The notes under the pieces: generated by a model | Told to the model about the DNA's origin: nothing | The model's database searches: none | Seen by the model: only the letters and a program-made list of their open reading frames with translations | Shown: positions 1 to 5,415 of the stretch, one piece after another | Numbering within the stretch: the first letter of the stretch is position 1 | Layout: each line of letters begins with the position of its first letter | Assembly: GCA_900547085.1 (NCBI GenBank) | Contig: URFI01000049.1 | Coordinates: 1 to 12,204 of the forward strand | Source: an uncultured Prevotella sp. | GTDB lineage: Bacteria > Bacteroidota > Bacteroidia > Bacteroidales > Bacteroidaceae | Length of the DNA stretch: 12,204 bases | Reading direction: 5' to 3' | Position numbers and translations under genes: made by a program

Positions 1-1036
1 TCCTGCCCTGACAGACTTTATCATGATGGCCGAAGGAACCAGCTACATGTTCCTCACAGGACCGAAGGTGGTCAAGACGGTGACAGGCGAAGACATCGAT
101 GCCGAGCATTTGGGAGGCGCCAGCGTGCATGCCACGAAGAGCGGCGTGACCCACTTCACGGCAAAAAATGATGAAGAGGTGATACAACTCATTAAGACGC
201 TGTTGACCTATCTTCCATCCAACAACACAGAAGAGGCACCTCGCGTGGAGAACACCGACCCAGTTGACCGCACGAGTGACTTGCTCAACGAGTTATTGCC
301 TGACGACCCCAACATGGCCTATAATATGTATAAGGTGATAGCAGAGATTACGGACAATGGCGAATTCTTCGAGGTACAACCCAAGTTTGCCAAGAACATC
401 ATTACCGGCTTTGCCCGCTTCAACGGACAAAGCGTGGGCATCGTGGCCAACCAGCCACAGGCCTACGCCGGCGTACTGGACACCAATGCCAGTCGCAAAG
501 GGGCACGCTTCGTTCGCTTCTGCGATGCCTTCAACATCCCCATCGTCTCACTGGTGGACGTTCCGGGATTCCTTCCGGGAACCGGTCAGGAGTACAATGC
601 CGTCATCTTGCATGGCGCACAGCTGCTCTACGCATACGGCGAGGCCACCGTACCGAAGATTACCATCACGCTGCGCAAGAGCTATGGCGGAAGTCACATC
701 GTGATGGGATGCAAGCAATTGCGTTCTGACCTCAACTTTGCATGGCCAACAGCCGAGATTGCCGTGATGGGTGCTTCGGGTGCCGTGGCTGTATTAAGTG
801 CGAAAGAAGCGAAGGCAAAGAAAGATGCTGGTGAGGACGTGCGTGCGTTCTTAGCCGAAAAGGAAGAAGAATACACAGAACTGTTTGCCAATCCTTATCA
901 GGCCGCTCAGTATGGTTATATAGACGATGTCATCGAACCTCGCAACACACGCTTCCGCATCTGCCGCGGACTGGCACAGCTGGCGCACAAGCGACAAAGC
1001 CTTCCGGCCAAGAAACACGGATGCATGCCTATGTAG
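1..1036 (+). CDS. mmdA: Acyl-CoA carboxylase beta / methylmalonyl-CoA decarboxylase alpha subunit (carboxyltransferase), 3' part
   Basis: This is the C-terminal 344 residues of a biotin-dependent carboxyltransferase; the frame is open to the left edge, so roughly the first third of a family member of about 510-520 residues is missing. The visible part covers the end of the N-terminal crotonase-like half (GPKVVKTVTGE, then LGGASVHATKSGV) and the whole C-terminal half, with PGFLPGTGQEYN, the ATVPKITITLRKSYGG stretch and WPTAEIAVMGASGAV that shape the acyl-CoA and biotin pocket. It ends in the KKHGCMPM tail. The family moves carboxyl groups between carboxybiotin and propionyl-CoA/methylmalonyl-CoA. 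The next two genes, an OadG-like fragment and a biotin carrier protein, fit this role. The sequence alone cannot separate propionyl-CoA carboxylase (pccB) from methylmalonyl-CoA decarboxylase (mmdA), so the symbol is tentative. Confidence 0.93.
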   Translation, partial: PALTDFIMMAEGTSYMFLTGPKVVKTVTGEDIDAEHLGGASVHATKSGVTHFTAKNDEEVIQLIKTLLTYLPSNNTEEAPRVENTDPVDRTSDLLNELLPDDPNMAYNMYKVIAEITDNGEFFEVQPKFAKNIITGFARFNGQSVGIVANQPQAYAGVLDTNASRKGARFVRFCDAFNIPIVSLVDVPGFLPGTGQEYNAVILHGAQLLYAYGEATVPKITITLRKSYGGSHIVMGCKQLRSDLNFAWPTAEIAVMGASGAVAVLSAKEAKAKKDAGEDVRAFLAEKEEEYTELFANPYQAAQYGYIDDVIEPRNTRFRICRGLAQLAHKRQSLPAKKHGCMPM

Positions 1037-1061
1037 AAACATTAAGTAGAAGAAAACAGAC

Positions 1062-1229
1062 ATGGATAAGAACATTTATGCAGCTATCGCAATGGCTCTC
1101 TATGAATATAGGGGAAACAACGTACACGACATCGAATCGGGCAAAATAACCATCAAGCCCAAGCAGAGTATGTGGGACGCTAAATTCGTATCTTTCACGG
1201 AAAAGCCACAACAGTGCGGAGCAAAGTAA
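1062..1229 (+). CDS. Small OadG-C-terminal-like subunit (55 aa)
   Basis: A 55-codon ORF starts 25 nt after the carboxyltransferase stop and ends 35 nt before the biotin carrier gene. It reads MDKNIYAAIAMALYEYRGNN, then HDIESGKITIKPKQSMWDAK. From family memory, the pattern AAIAMAL..Y..NxVHDxESGxITIK....W..K matches the soluble C-terminal part of OadG/MmdC-type gamma or delta subunits, which help assemble biotin-dependent decarboxylases. The usual N-terminal transmembrane helix is absent, and there is no room for one between the neighbouring genes. Its place between the carboxyltransferase and the biotin carrier supports a structural or linker role in that complex. The ORF is short, but the family-like pattern and the operon position make it a likely real gene. 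Confidence 0.75.
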   Translation: MDKNIYAAIAMALYEYRGNNVHDIESGKITIKPKQSMWDAKFVSFTEKPQQCGAK

Positions 1230-1264
1230 ACCACTCACCTATTTAGAGAAAGGAAACACTGATT

Positions 1265-1687
1265 ATGAAAAAATTCAAATACATTATCGACGGCAAGGAA
1301 TATACAGTCGAGATAGGAAACATCGTCGACAATATCGCACAGGTCATTGTCAATGGTGAGGACTTCAATGTTGAACTTGAGGCAGAACCAGAGCCCGAGA
1401 AAAAGCCCGTGTTGAACAAACCAGTAGCCAACGAGCCTGAAGAAGAAAGCCAGTCGGCCACCAATGTCAACACCGACCATGCCGTGAAGGCGCCACTCCC
1501 TGGCGTCATCACCGACATCCTGGTTCATATAGGCGACGAGGTAAAGGCTGGCGACACGGTTGTTGTGCTGGAAGCCATGAAGATGGCCAACAACATCGAG
1601 GCCGAGAAAGATGGCAAGGTGACAGCTATCTGCATCAAACAGGGTGAAAGCGTCATGGAAGACACCCCGCTGGTGGTGATAGAATAA
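1265..1687 (+). CDS. Biotin carboxyl carrier protein (biotin/lipoyl-attachment domain)
   Basis: A 140-residue biotin carrier subunit. The C-terminal domain (about residues 72-140) is a biotinyl domain with the AMKM attachment site at 104-107, so Lys106 is the expected biotinylated residue. It is preceded by KAPLPGVITDILVHIGDEV and followed by the second half of the beta-barrel, ending TPLVVIE. Residues 1-37 form a small beta-rich N-terminal module (KYIIDGKEYTVEI), and 40-70 are an acidic Pro/Glu-rich linker that would let the domain swing between active sites. The protein carries carboxyl groups for the carboxyltransferase encoded upstream. A purine-rich AAAGGAAA lies before the ATG. No OadB or biotin carboxylase gene follows, which leaves the exact complex open. 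Confidence 0.93.
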   Translation: MKKFKYIIDGKEYTVEIGNIVDNIAQVIVNGEDFNVELEAEPEPEKKPVLNKPVANEPEEESQSATNVNTDHAVKAPLPGVITDILVHIGDEVKAGDTVVVLEAMKMANNIEAEKDGKVTAICIKQGESVMEDTPLVVIE

Positions 1688-1741
1688 ACGGCCGCGACGC
1701 ACTATATACAAGAGACAGGAGGATGTAAAACCGCGCAGACA

Positions 1742-1770
1742 GCATCTCGTTGTTGAGGACAACAGGATGC
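1742..1770 (+). other. Hairpin downstream of biotin carrier gene
   Basis: Outer stem GCATC (1742-1746) pairs with GATGC (1766-1770), and inner stem GTTGT (1749-1753) pairs with ACAAC (1759-1763) around a TGAGG loop, with a 2x2 internal loop between the stems. It starts 54 nt after the biotin carrier stop. No T-run follows, so it is either a T-poor terminator or an RNA 3'-end structure. Confidence 0.4.
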
Positions 1771-1825
1771 CATAATGCGTATGGGCACACCACTCACGAG
1801 TTCTCATCAAGACAAAACAAGTTTG

Positions 1826-1875
1826 GATAAACCATAGATGCCTGTACAACCTATTATGCTGCACAGGCATTTATC
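1826..1875 (+). terminator. Possible terminator hairpin after the carboxylase genes
   Basis: TGCCTGT (1839-1845) pairs with ACAGGCA (1863-1869), and outside it GATAAA (1826-1831) pairs with TTTATC (1870-1875), giving a bipartite stem with an asymmetric internal loop and a 17-nt apical loop. It sits between the left gene block and the next promoter-like element, where a terminator is expected. It lacks a long T-run, so the call is tentative. Confidence 0.45.
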
Positions 1876-1995
1876 ATAGAAAAGCGGATAAGGAATGTAA
1901 AGACAGGTGGCACGATCAAAGTTTAAAAATAACAAATTGCAAGGGCTTGAACACCGAATTAAGAGAATTAACGCCAGTAATTCGATTATTTTTCG

Positions 1996-2003
1996 TATCT
2001 TTG
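1996..2003 (+). promoter_or_regulatory. Bacteroidota -7 promoter element (TATCTTTG)
   Basis: TATCTTTG fits the phylum's TAnnTTTG -7 consensus exactly. It follows an AT-rich stretch and lies 142 nt upstream of the glycogen-synthase-like start codon. No convincing TTTG -33 box is seen at the right distance, so the promoter is likely but weak by consensus. It would give a transcript with a leader of roughly 135 nt that contains the tandem repeats. Confidence 0.5.
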
Positions 2004-2010
2004 CAGTGGG

Positions 2011-2088
2011 CAGATGTTGTAGGCTGCAATGTTGGGCAATTGTAACAAGCTGCTATAAAGGTCAGATGTTGCAAGCTGCCAAGTTGAT
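2011..2088 (+). repeat. Three degenerate 26-nt tandem repeats in the leader
   Basis: The units run 2011-2036, 2037-2062 and 2063-2088. The core GCTGC recurs at 2023, 2049 and 2075, exactly 26 nt apart. Over the first 24 positions units 1 and 3 match at 20, including the shared start CAGATGTTG. Units 2 and 3 share about 16 of 26 positions, including CAAGCTGC. The array begins just 3' of the promoter-like element and ends 57 nt before the next ATG, so it would lie in the mRNA leader or near the transcription start. Function unknown. Confidence 0.6.
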
Positions 2089-2145
2089 GATTTGCATGCC
2101 ACAGCCATTCTGCCACCATTAAACAAGTAAACGCCAAACAAGGAC

Positions 2146-2952
2146 ATGACGAAGAAGATTCTATTTATCAACCAAGAGATGACACCTTACGTTCCAGAGA
2201 CAGAGATGTCGCTCATGGGACGTAACCTTCCCCAGGCCATGCAAGAAAATGATTGCGAAATCAGGACCTTCATGCCAAAATGGGGAAACATTAACGAAAG
2301 ACGTGGCCAACTGCATGAGGTAATTCGCCTTTCTGGTATGAACCTAATCATTGATGACACCGATCATCCACTGCTCATTAAGGTTGCTTCAATTCCGCAA
2401 GTGAGAATACAGGTTTACTTTATAGACAACGAAGATTATTTCACAAAGCGGCAAATGACGGTTGATGAATCCGGAACAGAATATCCTGACAATGGCGAGC
2501 GCGCTATTTTCTTTGCACGTGGCGTTCTCGAAACAGTGAAGAAGCTGCGTTGGGTACCCGACATCATTCATTGCCAAGGATGGATGGGAGCCGTAATCCC
2601 GTTATATGTAAAGACAGCCTATAAAGACGAGCCTTCGTTTGCAAACGCCAAGGTGATTACATCTCTATTTCAGACACAACTCAAGACCGACCTGGGGACT
2701 AACTTCAAAAGATGCGTGCAGTTTAAAGACGCCAAGCTGGATTTACTCAAGCCATACAATGAGAAGTTCGACTTCTTCGAACTGGGCAAACTGGCCATTG
2801 ACTATAGTGATGGCATTATCGAGGCTGGCACTGACGTCAACGAAAAGCTCTTGAAGTACTGTGCAGACAAAGAACTGCCATTCTTGAAATATCCTGGAAG
2901 TGATTTCACGAAGGCCTATCAAGAGTTCTATGATCTTGTTTTGCAGAAATAA
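2146..2952 (+). CDS. Half-length glycogen/starch synthase-like protein (GT5 N-terminal domain only)
   Basis: A 268-residue protein resembling the N-terminal Rossmann domain of GT5 glycogen synthases: ILFINQEMTPYVPETEMSLM near the start, DNGERAIFFARGVLE at 116-130, and VPDIIHCQGWMGAVIPLY at 137-154, the counterpart of the GlgA 'PDIVHxHDWHT' segment. GlgA is normally about 470-550 residues. Here the C-terminal nucleotide-sugar-binding domain and its Glu motif are absent. The ADP-glucose-binding K-x-G-G-L motif expected near residue 15-20 reads PETEMSL, and the H-D-W segment reads QGW. The reading frame is intact to the stop, so this is not an obvious pseudogene. Short forms of this kind beside DUF4270 genes are, from memory, common in Bacteroidales. 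Synthase activity is doubtful; a sugar-binding or regulatory role is a guess. AAGGA precedes the chosen ATG, and 76 nt separate it from the lipoprotein gene, so cotranscription is plausible. Confidence 0.85.
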   Translation: MTKKILFINQEMTPYVPETEMSLMGRNLPQAMQENDCEIRTFMPKWGNINERRGQLHEVIRLSGMNLIIDDTDHPLLIKVASIPQVRIQVYFIDNEDYFTKRQMTVDESGTEYPDNGERAIFFARGVLETVKKLRWVPDIIHCQGWMGAVIPLYVKTAYKDEPSFANAKVITSLFQTQLKTDLGTNFKRCVQFKDAKLDLLKPYNEKFDFFELGKLAIDYSDGIIEAGTDVNEKLLKYCADKELPFLKYPGSDFTKAYQEFYDLVLQK

Positions 2953-3028
2953 GCACGTTTGGGTTACAAAAGGACATACAGAAGCACCAACAGATTCGTT
3001 TACAGCACTTAATACAGCTTAAACACAA

Positions 3029-4444
3029 ATGAGAAATAAGATTATTGCAGTTCTTGCATTTGCCGCACTCATGTTCACGGCATGTGACGATACGACCGAC
3101 AATGTGGGCATATCATTGACCAACTCATTGGACAATCTACAGATTTCAACCGATACATTCATGGTTTCTACCCGTTCCATCGCGGCAGATTCGGTGTTGT
3201 CAAGAAACACCCTGGGATATTTGGGAAAAATTAGAGATCCGGAAACTGGGGGATACATCACCGGAAATTTCATGACTCAATTCCACATTCAGGAAAACTA
3301 TCAATTTCCTGATGCTGACAAAATGGTCAACAAAGAAGATGGAATGATTGTGGCAGATTCGTGCGAAATCAGACTGTACTACGACAAGTTCTATGGTGAC
3401 TCGCTGGCGCCTATGAAGCTAACTGCTTATGAAATGAGCAGACCCATGAGCGAAGCTAACACCTATTATTCTAATTTTGACCCTATCGAGAATGGGTATG
3501 TCGGCACAAATGGATTACAAGCAGATAAGGTTTACACATTGACAGACCAACAAATCAGCGAAAAGACCCGATGGGACAAGAACTACACGAATCACATCAA
3601 AATTAAGCTGAATCAGCCATACACCGACAAAAACGGCAAAAGATATAAGAACTACGGTACCTATATCCTAAACCAGTATTATCAACATCCTGAATATTTC
3701 AAGAACTCCATGACATTCACACAGCATGTTGTGCCAGGATTCTATTTCAAACACGTCAGTGGTTTAGGTTCGATGGCCTATATATTCAGGACACAACTGA
3801 ACGTTTATTTCAGGTTCGCTAACAAAGACAGCACCTATTCAGGAACTGCTTCGTTCTCAGGCACCGAAGAGGTATTGCAGACATCAACCATGGTGAACGA
3901 CCGAAAGACAATTAACGAGTTGGTGAGTGACAAGAACAACACTTACTTAAAATCACCGGCCGGCATCTTCACGGAGATTACAATCCCTGTTGAAGAAATC
4001 TGTAAGGGGCATGAAAAAGATTCAATCAACGCTGCAAAAATTCATTTGAAACGAATCAACAATGAGGTTAATTCCAAGTTTGCATTAGACATTCCGAAGA
4101 CACTCTTGCTGATTCAGAAAGACAGTTTATATACATTCTTTGAGCACAAACGAGTTGCCGACTACAAAACGTCTTTCCTCGCCACTTACGACAGAGCCAA
4201 TAATGGTTATACCTTCAACAACATTGGAAGTGTTATCAAGGCCATGGCGCGCAACAAGGCTGCGGGAAAACAATCGGAAAATTGGAACAAACTGGTTGTC
4301 ATACCAGTGACCACGTCTTATTACACATTCAATCAGACACAGATTCTGACCAACGTAGTACACGACATGTCACTATCAGGCACCAAACTCTTTGGCGGCT
4401 CAAACAAGCAGACGCTGTCTGTCATCTACTCACACTTTAAATAA
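3029..4444 (+). CDS. DUF4270 family lipoprotein
   Basis: A 471-residue predicted lipoprotein. The N-terminus has a short charged start (MRNK), a hydrophobic stretch (residues 5-17) and a lipobox LMFTAC with the lipidated Cys at position 19, followed directly by Asp-Asp, which suggests processing by signal peptidase II and an envelope location. The rest is rich in Tyr, Asn and Thr with beta-type patterning, including ETGGYITGNFMTQF (about 71-84) and IVADSCEIRLYYDKFYGDSL (about 107-126), consistent with DUF4270 (family recognised from memory). The biochemical role of DUF4270 is not known. The gene follows the short GT5-like gene on the same strand with no clear promoter between them, suggesting an operon and perhaps a shared cell-envelope carbohydrate role; that last point is inference. 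The transcript would end at the 4755-4796 terminator. Confidence 0.85.
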   Translation: MRNKIIAVLAFAALMFTACDDTTDNVGISLTNSLDNLQISTDTFMVSTRSIAADSVLSRNTLGYLGKIRDPETGGYITGNFMTQFHIQENYQFPDADKMVNKEDGMIVADSCEIRLYYDKFYGDSLAPMKLTAYEMSRPMSEANTYYSNFDPIENGYVGTNGLQADKVYTLTDQQISEKTRWDKNYTNHIKIKLNQPYTDKNGKRYKNYGTYILNQYYQHPEYFKNSMTFTQHVVPGFYFKHVSGLGSMAYIFRTQLNVYFRFANKDSTYSGTASFSGTEEVLQTSTMVNDRKTINELVSDKNNTYLKSPAGIFTEITIPVEEICKGHEKDSINAAKIHLKRINNEVNSKFALDIPKTLLLIQKDSLYTFFEHKRVADYKTSFLATYDRANNGYTFNNIGSVIKAMARNKAAGKQSENWNKLVVIPVTTSYYTFNQTQILTNVVHDMSLSGTKLFGGSNKQTLSVIYSHFK

Positions 4445-4447
4445 GTC

Positions 4448-4603
4448 ATGGCAGACAATTATCTGGAACGGAAAAGAAGAGATTATGAGGAGCGGAAGAA
4501 AGAGTGGATAAAAAAGAAAAAGCTCCATTTAAAACCTCGCCAAAAGCAAGCCAAAAGCAAGTTCACAAAGATGCACTCATCCACGATGAAAAGTCTGATT
4601 TAA
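4448..4603 (+). CDS. Small basic protein (51 aa), hypothetical
   Basis: A 51-codon ORF begins 3 nt after the DUF4270 stop codon. It starts MADNYLERKRRDYEERKKEW and continues with a Lys-rich stretch, so it is strongly basic and probably helical or coiled in its first 25 residues. The MADNYLE start resembles tiny proteins common in Bacteroidales genomes and often mislabelled there; this is recalled, not checked. The tight spacing suggests translational coupling. An overlapping ORF in another frame (4504-4827) runs through the terminator hairpin and is less likely. The C-terminal half looks less constrained than the N-terminal half, so the gene could be truncated by a frameshift. Function unknown. 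Confidence 0.5.
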   Translation: MADNYLERKRRDYEERKKEWIKKKKLHLKPRQKQAKSKFTKMHSSTMKSLI

Positions 4604-4754
4604 AGTTTCAGACAGGTAAGTCAGAAAGTTGCAGCAGGTTCCATCTGATTGCATCTCGCGATGAACGCCCTTTCCTTGCACATGTAATTCATGACACAAA
4701 CACTTACAGATGGACCTTCAGTCCAACAAACAATATACAAACTGCGGTTTCTCA

Positions 4755-4796
4755 AAAAAAGAGGATATGTCCATCTATAGACATATCCTCTTTTTT
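4755..4796. terminator. Strong bidirectional intrinsic terminator
   Basis: AAAAAAGAGGATATGT (4755-4770) and ACATATCCTCTTTTTT (4781-4796) are perfect 16-nt reverse complements around a 10-nt loop. The G/C part of the stem is flanked by an A-run on one side and a T-run on the other, so it works in both directions. It lies between the rightward DUF4270 block and the leftward DUF3127 gene, 28 nt beyond the stop codon of the latter. Confidence 0.92.
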
Positions 4797-4823
4797 ATGT
4801 AATTTACAATTGGCTGTTGCACG

Positions 4824-5246
4824 TTAGAATGGCAAGTCGTCGGCATTGTCTCCTGCCGTTTCAGACTGTGGAGGGAATGGAGCTTGTGCTCCACCTTGCT
4901 GTGGGTCAGCCTGCTGTGTAGTCGTGTTATCGGATGTGACAGGTGGCACGGGCGCTCCCTGTACACCGTACGTCGCTGGATCTACCTGACGTACATCGAA
5001 AGCACGGATGCTATTGAACCAACGGCCATTATATTCGTGAGCATCGATGTCAAACGACACCAACACCTCTTGTCCTACCTGAACGTTAAATCTTTGCAAG
5101 CGATCTTCACCAAAAACAGAGAAGACCATCTTGCGAGGATACTGGTCGTGCGTTTCAATGACATATTCTTTCACTTTCCATTCTCCTCTCGCTGACACGC
5201 CACTTTTTTCAGGCATTTCAGCAATAACTTTTCCTTGTAATTCCAT
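4824..5246 (-). CDS. DUF3127 family OB-fold-like protein with SSB-type C-terminal tail
   Basis: A 140-residue minus-strand protein. Residues 1-88 match the DUF3127 pattern: MELQGKVIAEMPEKSGVSARGEWKVKEYVIET, then FSVFGEDRLQRFNVQVGQEVLVSFDIDAHEYNGRWFNSIRAFDV. Five beta-strand-like segments and the W-x-x-Y/F-N-G-R-W pattern suggest an OB fold akin to single-stranded DNA-binding proteins. Residues 89-132 are a Pro/Gln/Thr-rich, probably disordered linker, and the protein ends DNADDLPF, very like the acidic D-D-D-I-P-F tip by which SSB recruits replication and repair partners. This layout (OB domain, linker, acidic tip) is that of SSB, though the OB part is not the canonical Ssb sequence. The gene is divergent from dnaN across 169 bp and ends at the shared terminator. 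ssDNA binding is an inference. Confidence 0.85.
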   Translation of the reverse strand: MELQGKVIAEMPEKSGVSARGEWKVKEYVIETHDQYPRKMVFSVFGEDRLQRFNVQVGQEVLVSFDIDAHEYNGRWFNSIRAFDVRQVDPATYGVQGAPVPPVTSDNTTTQQADPQQGGAQAPFPPQSETAGDNADDLPF

Positions 5247-5296
5247 TTATAGTGTTTTTTTGAATAAATTATCTGACATGTGTGTCTTCTGTTTTG

Positions 5297-5328
5297 CGAA
5301 ATTAGTAAAATACTTCTAAAAAAAGAAA
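5297..5328 (-). promoter_or_regulatory. Weak candidate promoter for the DUF3127 gene
   Basis: Read on the minus strand, TAATTTCG (5304 to 5297) differs at one position from TAnnTTTG, and TTTC (5328 to 5325) lies 20 nt upstream of it where TTTG would be expected. It sits 51 nt before the DUF3127 start codon. Each box has one mismatch, so confidence is low. Confidence 0.3.
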
Positions 5329-5343
5329 CTTTTAGTACCTTTT

Positions 5344-5375
5344 TTTGTCCAACACAATGCTTTTTTGTATTTTTG
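5344..5375 (+). promoter_or_regulatory. dnaN promoter (TTTG-N20-TATTTTTG)
   Basis: TTTG at 5344-5347 and TATTTTTG at 5368-5375 match the Bacteroidota -33 and -7 consensus (TTTG, 19-21 nt, TAnnTTTG) with 20-nt spacing. Transcription should begin a few bases after 5375, leaving a leader of roughly 30-35 nt before the dnaN start. This is the best promoter in the window and may drive the whole dnaN-to-TPR run. Confidence 0.8.
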
Positions 5376-5415
5376 TAACTAATAAATACAGACAAACATT
5401 TAAAACATCATACCA

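Noticed and set aside
1701..1718. AAGAGACAG preceded by a TATA-rich stretch, resembling a sequencing-library transposon end
   Set aside because: Only nine bases match exactly and the rest differs at several positions; more likely chance than adapter or chimera, though read coverage here could settle it.
1717..1728. AGGAGG directly followed by ATG-TAA (a start-stop pair) 36 nt after the biotin carrier gene
   Set aside because: There is no spacing between AGGAGG and ATG, and strong Shine-Dalgarno sites are uncommon in this phylum, so a regulatory mini-ORF is not supported.
1235..1870. A 211-codon minus-strand open frame opposite the biotin carrier gene
   Set aside because: It lies antisense to the clear AMKM biotin carrier frame, has low-complexity Cys/Phe/Leu-rich content and no recognisable motif.
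2011..2088. Possible CRISPR array
   Set aside because: The units are contiguous and degenerate with no spacers, and no cas genes are nearby.
1907..2122. A 71-codon open frame spanning the leader of the GT5-like gene
   Set aside because: It spans the promoter-like element and the tandem repeats and has an odd Cys/Arg/Gln-rich composition; more likely chance.
4504..4827. A 107-codon plus-strand open frame after the DUF4270 gene
   Set aside because: It runs through the strong 16-bp terminator hairpin and into the end of the DUF3127 gene; composition is not protein-like. The 4448 frame is the better candidate.
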